Shown here: positions 1 to 5,809 of the stretch, in pieces | Numbering within the stretch: the first letter of the stretch is position 1 | Layout of the letters: each line of letters starts with the position of its first letter | NCBI GenBank assembly: GCA_016206515.1 | Contig: JACQRN010000115.1 | Location: 1 to 10,897 of the forward strand | DNA length: 10,897 nt | Reading direction: 5' to 3' | Origin: Planctomycetota bacterium | GTDB taxonomy: Bacteria > Planctomycetota > SBBH01 > JACQRN01 | Made by a program: the position numbers and the translations under genes | The notes under the pieces: generated by a model | The model's database searches: none | What the model was told of the DNA's origin: nothing | Seen by the model: only the letters and a program-made list of their open reading frames with translations

Positions 1-987
1 GAGATCGCGCTGCGCCACGCGGACGTGGTGCTGGCCGGCGGTACCGAATCGCTGTCGGATATCCCGATCCTGCACTCCACGCGCATGAGCCGGCTGCTCA
101 CCGAGGCCGCCAAGGCGAAGACGGCGACCGCCAAGCTCGCCACCCTGGCCCGCGTCCGTCCGCGGGACCTGGTGCCGGTCACCCCCGCGATCGCCGAGCC
201 CTCCACCGGCCAGACGATGGGGCAGTCGGCCGAGAAGATGGCCAAGGAAAACGGCATCTCGCGGGAGGCCCAGGATCGCTACGCCCTGCGATCCCATCAG
301 CTTGCCGCGGCCGGAACCGCCGACGGACGGCTGACCGCCGAGATCGCGCCGGTCTTCCTTCCGCCGAGCTTCGACACCGTCGTCACCACCGACAACGGCA
401 TCCGCACCGACACGACCCTCGAGGCGTTGGCCAAGCTGAGGCCGGTGTTCGACCGGCGGTACGGGACCGTCACGGCGGGAAATTCGTGCCCGATCAGCGA
501 CGGGGCGTGTGCGCTCCTCCTGGCGCGCGCCGAGGCTGCGCACGCGGCGGGGTACAAGCCCCTGGCGAAGATCCGCTCGTATGCTTTTGCGGGGCTCGAC
601 CCGGCCCGGATGGGGCTCGGCCCGGTCTACGCGAGCGCGAAGGCGCTCGACGAGGCGGGTCTGACGATGGCCCAGATCGGCCTGGTGGAGCTGAACGAGG
701 CGTTTGCCGTGCAGGTGATCGCCTGCGCGCGCGCGTTCGATTCGGGCGACTTCGCCCGCGAGATGGGGCGGTCCGCGCCGCTGGGGGCGATCGATCCCGC
801 CCGCATGAACGTCAACGGCGGCGCGATCGCCCTGGGGCACCCGGTCGGGACCAGCGGGGCGCGGCTCCTGCTGACGCTCGCCCTGGAGATGGGGCGGCGG
901 AACGTCCCGCTCGGCCTGGCGACCCTCTGCATCGGAGGCGGCCAGGGGGCCGCCTTCATCCTGGAGCGCGACGGTGACTGCGCCTGA
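1..987 (+). CDS. fadI: Acetyl-CoA acyltransferase (FadI-type thiolase), 5'-truncated by the window edge
   Basis: This is the beta subunit of a fatty-acid oxidation complex; it cleaves 3-ketoacyl-CoA with CoA to acetyl-CoA and a shortened acyl-CoA in the cytoplasm. The frame is open from base 1, so the true start lies upstream. About 328 codons are present, against roughly 430 for FadI, and the N-terminal nucleophilic Cys must lie just outside. Visible thiolase signatures are LNEAFA (691-708), the GHP motif with the catalytic His codon at 838-840 followed by VGTSGAR, and the C-terminal CIGGGQG motif whose catalytic Cys codon is at 928-930. The middle segment (STGQTMGQSAEKMAKENGIS, then DRYALRSHQ, KLRPVFDRRYGTVTAGNS) follows FadI and the mitochondrial trifunctional beta subunit better than short-chain PhaA/AtoB thiolases. 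The stop overlaps the fadJ start by 14 bp, the usual fadI-fadJ order, which implies translational coupling. The family is very secure; the FadI subgroup is likely. Confidence 0.93.
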   Translation, partial: EIALRHADVVLAGGTESLSDIPILHSTRMSRLLTEAAKAKTATAKLATLARVRPRDLVPVTPAIAEPSTGQTMGQSAEKMAKENGISREAQDRYALRSHQLAAAGTADGRLTAEIAPVFLPPSFDTVVTTDNGIRTDTTLEALAKLRPVFDRRYGTVTAGNSCPISDGACALLLARAEAAHAAGYKPLAKIRSYAFAGLDPARMGLGPVYASAKALDEAGLTMAQIGLVELNEAFAVQVIACARAFDSGDFAREMGRSAPLGAIDPARMNVNGGAIALGHPVGTSGARLLLTLALEMGRRNVPLGLATLCIGGGQGAAFILERDGDCA

Positions 988-3118
988 TCCCGCCCCCGGC
1001 GCCGTCACGCTCGAGGAACTCGGCGGCGGACTCTGGCGGATCGTCCTCGACGCGCCGGGCGAACCGGTCAACACCCTCGCGCCGCCGGTCCTGCGCGCGC
1101 TCGGGGATATCGTCGACCGCCTCTCCGGGCGCAGGGCGCGCGCGGTGTTCATCGAGAGCGGGAAACCAGACGCGTTCGTCGCGGGGCTCGACCTGCGGGA
1201 GTTGCGCGACCTGCTGCACCGCCCGCCGCACGAGCGCGCGGCGCGCTCGCGCGAGGTCTGCGCGGCGGGGCAGGGGGTCTTCACGCGTCTGGAGGCGCTC
1301 CCGTGCCCGACGATCGCCGTGATCAACGGGGCGTGCCTCGGCGGCGGGATGGAGCTTGCGCTCGCCTGCAAGTACCGGCTGGCGACCGACGGGCCGAAGG
1401 TGTCGCTCGGCCTGCCGGAGGTCCGCCTCGGATTGATCCCCGCCTGGGGGGGGTGCCAGAGGTTCCCCCGGCTCCTGGGGCTCCCCGTCGCCGCCGAGGC
1501 GATCCTTTCGGGTCGCACCTGGAGCGGACGCAGTGCGCGCAGGATCGGTCTCGTCGACGACGTCGTCCCGCACGAGACCGCCCATGACGCGGCGCTCCGG
1601 TTCGCGCGCGGCGTCCTGGACGGGAAGCGCTCTCCGCGGCGGCTCCCCCTGTCCGCCCGCTTGGCGTCCGCGGGTCCGCTCCGCCAGGTGATCTTCTCCA
1701 AGGCGCGCTCCGGTGTCCTTTCCAAGACGCACGGGTGCTACCCGGCGCCCCTGGAGGCGATCGAGGCGATGCGCGCGGGGCTCGCAGGCGGGATGGCCGC
1801 GGGGCTGCGGCGAGAGGCGGATGCGGTGGCGCGCCTGCTGACCGGGCCGGAGGTCGGGAATCTCGTACGGCTCTTCTTCGTCATGCAGGGGGAGCCCGCT
1901 TCCGGGGCTCCCGCGGCCCCGGATGCGCCCGAGCCCCGCGAGACCCGCCGGATCGGCGTTCTGGGGGGGGGCTTGATGGGAGCCGGGATCGCCGCGGCCT
2001 CCACCGAGAAGGGGATCGCGGTGCGGTTGAAGGACGTCAACGTCGCGGCGCTCGCCGCGGGGCTCTCCCGCGTCGCCGGAGGCTTGCGCAAGCGCGTCTC
2101 CCGCCGCTCCCTGACGCCGCTGGAAGCGTCGGACCGGCTGCACCGGATCGTCCCGACCTCCGACTGGACCGGGTTCGGCAGGCTCGACCTCGTCGTCGAG
2201 GCGGTCCCGGAGATTCTCAACCTGAAACGGGATGTCTTCGCGCAGGCGGAGGCGGCCGCCGGGTCGGAGACGATCCTGGCGACGAACACCTCGGCGCTCT
2301 CCGTCGACGCGATCGCCTCGGGGCTTGCGAAGCCGGAGCGGTTCCTCGGCCTGCACTTCTTCTCCCCGGTCGAGAGGATGCCCCTGGTCGAAATCATCCC
2401 CGGCAGCGCGACGGCGCCCTGGGCGGTCGACGCGGTCTGCGCCTACGTGCGCCGCCTCGGGAAGGTGCCGCTCGTCGTCAAGGACCGCCCGGGATTCCTC
2501 GTCAACCGGGTCCTCGGCCCGTACATGCAGGAGGCGTGCGCGCTCGCGGTCGAAGGGGCCAAGATCACGCAGGTCGACCGGGCGATGGAGCGCTTCGGCA
2601 TGCCGATGGGGCCGTTCCGGCTCATGCAGGAAGTCGGCCTCGGCGTCGCGCAGCACGTCGCCCGGATCCTTCGCGACGCGTTCCCGGAGAGGATGCCCGG
2701 CGCGCCGCTCCTGGAGAGGATGGGGAAGGGGGAGGGGTTCTACAGGGAGCGGCGACCGAACGATCCATACCTCTCGCGCCTCCTGACCTCCATCCGCGCC
2801 GAGGGGCGCGTGGCGTACCGCGGGGCGATCCCGGACGCCGAGATCGTGGAACGGCTCGTCCTGGTGCAGGTGAACGAGGCGTGCCACGCGCTCTCCGAGG
2901 GGGTCGTCGTCTCCGCCGCCGAGGTGGACGCTGGGATGATCCTCGGGACCGGCTTCGCCCCGTTCCGCGGGGGGCTGCTGCGGTACGCGGACACGCTGAC
3001 CGCGAAGCGCTGCCACGACCGCCTCGCGGAGCTCGCCTCGAAGCACGGTGCGCGCCACCACCCCTCCCCGTACCTTGCCGACCTCGCCGCGCGCGGCGGG
3101 CGGTTCTACGCGGAGTGA
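974..3118 (+). CDS. fadJ: Fatty acid oxidation complex alpha subunit: enoyl-CoA hydratase / 3-hydroxyacyl-CoA dehydrogenase
   Basis: A bifunctional cytoplasmic enzyme that hydrates 2-enoyl-CoA and oxidises L-3-hydroxyacyl-CoA with NAD+, handing the product to the FadI thiolase. The protein is 714 aa, typical for FadJ. The N-terminal crotonase domain (about 10-210) has both expected acidic residues, E127 in GGGMELAL and E149 in GLPEVRLGL; the 22-residue spacing between them matches FadJ rather than FadB. The Rossmann domain has GGGLMG at 331-336 after RRIGVL. The dehydrogenase catalytic pair is H461 (HFFSPVERMP) and E473 (LVEII). Two C-terminal helical domains follow, ending with GTGFAPFRGGLLRYAD. 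The GTG start at 974 is chosen because GGAG at 963-966 lies 7 nt upstream and the N-terminus aligns with the family. In the C-terminal domain LMQEVGLG replaces the usual L-DEVG-D pattern, a mild deviation. No pathway regulator is visible. Confidence 0.95.
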   Translation: MTAPDPAPGAVTLEELGGGLWRIVLDAPGEPVNTLAPPVLRALGDIVDRLSGRRARAVFIESGKPDAFVAGLDLRELRDLLHRPPHERAARSREVCAAGQGVFTRLEALPCPTIAVINGACLGGGMELALACKYRLATDGPKVSLGLPEVRLGLIPAWGGCQRFPRLLGLPVAAEAILSGRTWSGRSARRIGLVDDVVPHETAHDAALRFARGVLDGKRSPRRLPLSARLASAGPLRQVIFSKARSGVLSKTHGCYPAPLEAIEAMRAGLAGGMAAGLRREADAVARLLTGPEVGNLVRLFFVMQGEPASGAPAAPDAPEPRETRRIGVLGGGLMGAGIAAASTEKGIAVRLKDVNVAALAAGLSRVAGGLRKRVSRRSLTPLEASDRLHRIVPTSDWTGFGRLDLVVEAVPEILNLKRDVFAQAEAAAGSETILATNTSALSVDAIASGLAKPERFLGLHFFSPVERMPLVEIIPGSATAPWAVDAVCAYVRRLGKVPLVVKDRPGFLVNRVLGPYMQEACALAVEGAKITQVDRAMERFGMPMGPFRLMQEVGLGVAQHVARILRDAFPERMPGAPLLERMGKGEGFYRERRPNDPYLSRLLTSIRAEGRVAYRGAIPDAEIVERLVLVQVNEACHALSEGVVVSAAEVDAGMILGTGFAPFRGGLLRYADTLTAKRCHDRLAELASKHGARHHPSPYLADLAARGGRFYAE

Positions 3119-3315
3119 GAGCCTGGGAGCCCATCGTCTTGCGCGTCGAAGGGCGCCGCCGGGTCCTGCCGCCGGCCCACCCCGCCGTGCTCCCGGAAGC
3201 GGGCAGTCGTGTGGTTTTTCACAGGGAGCAGGTTTGTCCCCGGCCCGCTTCCGGTCCGCGCGGCGGGGGCCCCGTCCGGCGTCACCCAGCGGCGCCTCGG
3301 GCGTGCCGACCGATT

Positions 3316-3336
3316 ACCTCTCACGCTCTGAGAGGT
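3316..3336. terminator. Weak hairpin downstream of fadJ, possible terminator
   Basis: ACCTCTCA (3316-3323) pairs perfectly with TGAGAGGT (3329-3336) around the 5-nt loop CGCTC, an 8-bp stem. It is followed on the + strand only by TCTTCGTG, not a proper T-tract, and lies about 200 nt past the fadJ stop. It could be a weak or factor-assisted terminator, or an unrelated palindrome. Confidence 0.3.
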
Positions 3337-3348
3337 TCTTCGTGTCCT

Positions 3349-3375
3349 TGTCATCCCGTGCGAAGCGAAGGATCC
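3349..3375. repeat. Dispersed-repeat-like motif (GTCATCC...GCGAAGCGAAGGATC type)
   Basis: TTGTCATCCCGTGCGAAGCG followed by AAGGATC resembles a short intergenic motif that I recall from many bacterial genomes (TGTCATCCTGAG, then CGAAGCGAAGGATC). Degenerate relatives appear in this window at 9475-9497 and 9908-9925. The family assignment is from memory and was not searched. Confidence 0.4.
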
Positions 3376-3412
3376 CTGCCCTCGAGGTTCGTCAGGACGA
3401 TGGGCTGGGTCA

Positions 3413-3436
3413 TCAGACCCAGTTCTCGGTCTTCAT
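3413..3436 (-). pseudogene. Seven-codon open frame overlapping the antitoxin stop, possible toxin-gene stub
   Basis: Immediately at the antitoxin stop, ATGA overlaps (ATG at 3436-3434) and opens the frame MKTENWV before a stop at 3413. In vapBC operons the toxin commonly starts at exactly such an overlap, so this may be what is left of a lost toxin gene, but the seven residues do not look like a PIN-domain start. It may equally be chance. Low confidence. Confidence 0.15.
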
Positions 3437-3675
3437 CCCCGCGACGGGTCGCGAAGATCGCGGAGGCGCTTCTGGGCGGGGCGCGGGATCTCTCCGGGCC
3501 ATGCGTCCAGGCAGCGCCTGAACGCGTCGGGCCACACGTCCGCGGGCTCCAGGATGACGCGCCGCCCCTCGCGGCGCGCCAGGACCTCCCGTTGCGCCGG
3601 AAACCGGCACTCCTTGGGCAGGCGGACCGCCTGGCTCCCTCCGTTGCGGAACAGCTTGGCGCGGACTGATTTCAC
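3433..3675 (-). CDS. VapB-like antitoxin (AbrB/SpoVT swapped-hairpin DNA-binding protein), orphan
   Basis: An 80-aa protein. Residues 1-45 match the MazE/VapB/AbrB fold: KLFRNGGSQAVRLPKECRF, then a basic stretch and RRVILEP. The tail (ADVWPDAF, then a helix and PRPAQKRLRDLRDP) resembles VapB C-termini that wrap the PIN toxin. Such antitoxins neutralise a VapC RNase and repress their own operon. The GTG at 3673-3675 is preferred because it places the KLF.NG.SQAVRLPKE motif at the usual N-terminal position. The frame stays open to an ATG at 3795, but that extension (rich in Cys and Trp) matches nothing. No Shine-Dalgarno sequence is visible before the GTG; only a T-tract is there. No toxin gene follows, so it may be a remnant, act in trans with a toxin elsewhere, or be a stand-alone regulator. 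The family call is good; symbol withheld. Confidence 0.72.
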   Translation of the reverse strand: MKSVRAKLFRNGGSQAVRLPKECRFPAQREVLARREGRRVILEPADVWPDAFRRCLDAWPGEIPRPAQKRLRDLRDPSRG

Positions 3676-3682
3676 GAAAAAA

Positions 3683-3711
3683 AGTATGTACGCCTGTATC
3701 GCCTCCGTCCA
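3683..3711 (-). promoter_or_regulatory. Candidate promoter for the antitoxin gene, predicting a leaderless mRNA
   Basis: On the minus strand TGGACG (3711-3706) and CATACT (3688-3683) are separated by 17 nt, each matching the sigma70 consensus at 4 of 6 positions. A start site 7-8 nt downstream falls on or next to the GTG start codon at 3675, so the mRNA would have no leader. Only a visual match. Confidence 0.3.
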
Positions 3712-3768
3712 GCGACCGCAGGGTGCATCTTTTTGCAAATCCGTAACGTGACACCGCCCCGCCGATGT

Positions 3769-3786
3769 CGTCCAATCCGTTGGACG
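3769..3786. promoter_or_regulatory. Perfect 7-bp inverted repeat in the divergent intergenic region, candidate operator
   Basis: CGTCCAA (3769-3775), spacer TCCG, TTGGACG (3780-3786). It sits 35 nt upstream of the secreted-protein ATG at 3822 and about 93 nt upstream of the divergent antitoxin start. That suits a dimeric repressor site, possibly for the VapB-like protein, or an mRNA hairpin in the leader of the secreted-protein gene. Function is inferred from position only. Confidence 0.35.
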
Positions 3787-3806
3787 GGATCGCAACGGGC
3801 GGGTTT

Positions 3807-3815
3807 GGAAGGGGG
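3807..3815 (+). promoter_or_regulatory. Ribosome binding site that fixes the start of the DUF4139 protein
   Basis: GGAAGGGGG ends 6 nt before the ATG at 3822-3824, which opens directly onto a signal peptide. The in-frame upstream ATG at 3765 has no such site and would place 19 unrelated residues before the signal sequence. Confidence 0.65.
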
Positions 3816-3821
3816 CATGTC

Positions 3822-5579
3822 ATGGTGCGTAACGGGCGGTTCGGTGCGGTTCTCGGAGGGATCCTTCTGCTTGGCGGGACGGCCGCCAGGGCGCAGGAGG
3901 AGGCCGGCTCCGTCTCCCCGGAGCGCCCGGCGGCGGACGTCCCAGCGGTCGAGACCCGGATCGCGGCGGCCACGGTCTATCTCGACCATGCGTGGGTGAC
4001 GCGGGAAGGGACCGCGACGCTGGAGGCGGGCGTACGCCTCGTGGCGGTGCGCGGCCTCCCGGCGGAACTCGACGACGGCTCCATCCGCGTGGAGATCGAG
4101 GGGGATGCCCGGCTGGAGGAGACCGCCATCCACCGCGCGTTCCTGGTGCGTCACGACGAGGCGGCGCTGCGCGCCCTCGAGGCGCGCGCGCGGGAGTTGC
4201 AGGACCGGATCACAGCCGAGGAGGACCGGATCCGCGTCCTGGCGGCGGAGGAGGCGTTCCTCCAGTCGCTCCGGGCCGCGCAGGGGGGGAACCTGTCCCG
4301 CGAGGTCGGGGCGGGGACAGTCGTGGCACAGGACGCCGCGGCGTACCGCGAGGTCCTCTCCTATGTGACGGAGGCGATGCTGACGGGGGTCCAGAAGCGC
4401 CGCGAGGCGGAGCGCGCCGTGCGCGACCTGCGTCCCGAGCTGGAGGCGTGCCAGCGCGGCATCGCCGAGGCGGCGCGCGGCGTCCGGCTCGAGCAGAAGG
4501 ACGTTGTCCTGTCGCTCTCCGTGCCGCGCCCGGGCCCCGTCCGGTTGCGCCTCGCCTACCAGGTCCCCGGGGCGCTCTGGTTCCCGGTCTACGACATCCG
4601 CTCGGAGGGGGACGGAAAGAACCTCGAGATCGCCTACCACGCGGTGGTGCAGCAGGCGACCGGTGAGGACTGGTCCGGGGTCGCCCTGACGCTCTGTGCG
4701 GCGCGCCCGGCGGTGCGGACGGGGCTCCCGGGCGTGGCGCCGTGGTTCGTGACCGTCGGCGACGCGGGCGGCGGCTTTCCGACCTCCATCTCGTCCCTGG
4801 GGCAACGGCAGGAGGAGTACGCCCCGTGGGCGAACCTGCGGGCGCAGTCCGCGATGCGTCTCGCGCAGAACGGGGAGGCGCACGCGAGGCTCCTTGAGAA
4901 CTGCTTCCAGATCGAGAAATTCCAGGCCGTTTTCTCCTTGCGCAACGGCGAGGGGAGGCGGACGAGCTCGGCCTCCTTCCCGGCGGCGCGGCCCGAGACG
5001 GTCCCGGGGGACGGCAGGGCGCGCCGCGTGGCGGTCGCCTCCCTGCGCCTGCCGATGGAGCGCCGTCTCTCGGCGATCCCGTCCGTCGCGCCGGACGTGT
5101 ACGTCGCCGCGGCGTTCCGAAACGGCTTCGCGCACCCCCTCCTTCCGGGGACGGCCACCGTCTTCTCCGGATCGGACCGGGTCGGGACCGCGGAGATCGG
5201 ATTCACCGCCCCGAACGAGCCGATCGAGACGTTCCTGGGCGTCGATGAGTCGGTCAAGGTGACGCGCGAACTCGACCGCCAGCGCAGCAGCGAGACGGCG
5301 CTGTCGGGCCGCAAGCGGTTGGAAGTCGCCTATACGCTCGTCGTCGAGAACTTCGGCGGCGCGGCGACGACGGTCGCGATCCGCGAACCGACCCCCGTCT
5401 CCCAGGACGAACGGGTCCGCGTCCGTATGGCGCGACCGTCCGTTCCTCCCTCATCCGAGGAGCGCGGCGTCCTGACCTGGGAGATCCCCGTCGCGCCGGG
5501 TGGGCGTTCGGAAATCACCTACGGGTTCACGCTGGAGTTTCCCCAGGAGATGTCCGTGACGACGGTGGCAGGGGGGTAG
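3822..5579 (+). CDS. Secreted MuiA-like protein with DUF4140 and DUF4139 domains
   Basis: A 585-aa protein resembling the 'mucoidy inhibitor' MuiA family, whose molecular function is not established. A Sec signal peptide (residues 1-24) has VRNGR, then a hydrophobic stretch AVLGGILLLGG, and a likely cleavage at ARA-Q, so the protein acts in the periplasm or outside. Residues about 43-105 match the DUF4140 N-terminal beta domain (TRIAAATVYLDHAWVTREG, VRGLPAELDD). Residues about 108-220 are charged and heptad-like, a probable coiled coil. From about 235 the DUF4139 domain begins: ALWFPVYDIRSEGDGK around W253, VVQQATGEDWSGVALTL, then LGVDESVKVTRELDRQ, VVENFGGAATTVAIREPTPV and a closing LTWEIPVAPGGRSEITYGF. 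No catalytic residue set is recognisable. Length is normal for the family. It stands alone between the divergent antitoxin and the nusA leader, with a REP-like hairpin 5 bp after its stop. Family secure, role unknown. Confidence 0.85.
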   Translation: MVRNGRFGAVLGGILLLGGTAARAQEEAGSVSPERPAADVPAVETRIAAATVYLDHAWVTREGTATLEAGVRLVAVRGLPAELDDGSIRVEIEGDARLEETAIHRAFLVRHDEAALRALEARARELQDRITAEEDRIRVLAAEEAFLQSLRAAQGGNLSREVGAGTVVAQDAAAYREVLSYVTEAMLTGVQKRREAERAVRDLRPELEACQRGIAEAARGVRLEQKDVVLSLSVPRPGPVRLRLAYQVPGALWFPVYDIRSEGDGKNLEIAYHAVVQQATGEDWSGVALTLCAARPAVRTGLPGVAPWFVTVGDAGGGFPTSISSLGQRQEEYAPWANLRAQSAMRLAQNGEAHARLLENCFQIEKFQAVFSLRNGEGRRTSSASFPAARPETVPGDGRARRVAVASLRLPMERRLSAIPSVAPDVYVAAAFRNGFAHPLLPGTATVFSGSDRVGTAEIGFTAPNEPIETFLGVDESVKVTRELDRQRSSETALSGRKRLEVAYTLVVENFGGAATTVAIREPTPVSQDERVRVRMARPSVPPSSEERGVLTWEIPVAPGGRSEITYGFTLEFPQEMSVTTVAGG

Positions 5580-5584
5580 GAGGC

Positions 5585-5641
5585 AAATGGGGACTGTCCC
5601 AGCCCTCGATCCGACGTCGGCGTGGACTGTCCCCATTTTCC
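5585..5641. repeat. 57-bp REP-like inverted repeat, copy A
   Basis: The left arm AAATGGGGACTGTCC (5585-5599) pairs with GGACTGTCCCCATTT (5624-5638): 10 bp, one T-T mismatch, then 4 bp, around a 24-nt loop holding the palindrome CCGACGTCGG. Each arm contains the interrupted palindrome GGGAC-T-GTCCC. A second copy lies at 9849-9905 with identical arms; I count 6 differences in 57 positions, all in the loop. It starts 5 bp after the upstream stop codon and may terminate or stabilise that transcript. It looks like a REP-type element; no REP-associated transposase is in the window. Confidence 0.85.
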
Positions 5642-5706
5642 ATTCGATGCAGATATAACCTGTTTGTATGAAATGCGTTGTGTCGTTCCGTGTCGCAGAT
5701 TAGGTG

Positions 5707-5735
5707 TTGACTGCTCGTCTGCCCCCTGACAAAAT
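5707..5735 (+). promoter_or_regulatory. Candidate sigma70-type promoter for nusA-infB
   Basis: TTGACT (5707-5712, 5 of 6 to consensus) and CAAAAT (5730-5735, 4 of 6) are spaced by 17 nt in an AT-richer stretch of an otherwise very GC-rich sequence. A start near 5742 would give a leader of about 68 nt that contains the terminator hairpin before nusA. Visual match only; other starts upstream, such as around TATAAC near 5653-5658, are possible. Confidence 0.5.
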
Positions 5736-5768
5736 AGGCACGGTTGTTTGGCCGGGGTTTCACACACC

Positions 5769-5794
5769 TCCCGCCGGAAGGCGGGATTTTTTTT
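5769..5794 (+). terminator. Intrinsic terminator in the nusA leader (candidate attenuator)
   Basis: TCCCGCC (5769-5775) pairs perfectly with GGCGGGA (5780-5786) across the tetraloop GGAA, followed at once by eight Ts (5787-5794). This is a textbook intrinsic terminator. It ends 15 nt before the nusA ATG and abuts the GGAG (5795-5798) that may serve as its ribosome binding site. There is no room for a promoter between it and nusA, so transcripts of nusA must read through it. NusA itself stimulates pausing and termination at such hairpins, and autoregulation of nusA through leader termination is known in Bacillus subtilis. It could also end transcripts from the upstream gene. Confidence 0.85.
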
Positions 5795-5809
5795 GGAGCG
5801 GGGTCGGAC

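Larger units (their letters stand above)
3119..3432. other. Intergenic region between fadJ and the antitoxin gene; no gene recognised
   Basis: About 310 bp without a convincing gene. An 82-codon minus-strand open frame (3106-3354) overlaps the fadJ end, is Arg-rich and matches nothing I recognise. It contains a small hairpin (3316-3336) and a dispersed-repeat-like motif (3349-3375). A toxin gene of normal VapC size (about 390 bp) would not fit here without running into fadJ, and no PIN-domain start such as LLDTN is visible on the minus strand. Confidence 0.6.

Noticed and set aside
956..3061. A 701-codon minus-strand frame opposite fadJ
   Set aside because: Antisense frame of a clear FadJ gene in high-G+C DNA; the low-complexity composition has no recognisable domain.
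1735..3669. A 644-codon + strand frame overlapping fadJ and the intergenic region
   Set aside because: Wrong-frame translation of fadJ, rich in Arg/Gly/Ala, continuing by chance through non-coding DNA.
3765..3821. Upstream ATG for the DUF4139 protein
   Set aside because: It would place 19 unrelated residues before a good signal peptide, overlaps the dyad, and lacks the strong GGAAGGGGG site seen before the ATG at 3822.
5668..5703. An 11-residue leader peptide (MKCVVSFRVAD) upstream of nusA
   Set aside because: It lies upstream of the best promoter candidate, has no Shine-Dalgarno and does not overlap the terminator, so an attenuation peptide is not supported.
5744..5809. Upstream in-frame extension of nusA
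   Set aside because: It would translate through the terminator hairpin and T-tract; the family N-terminus begins at the ATG at 5810.
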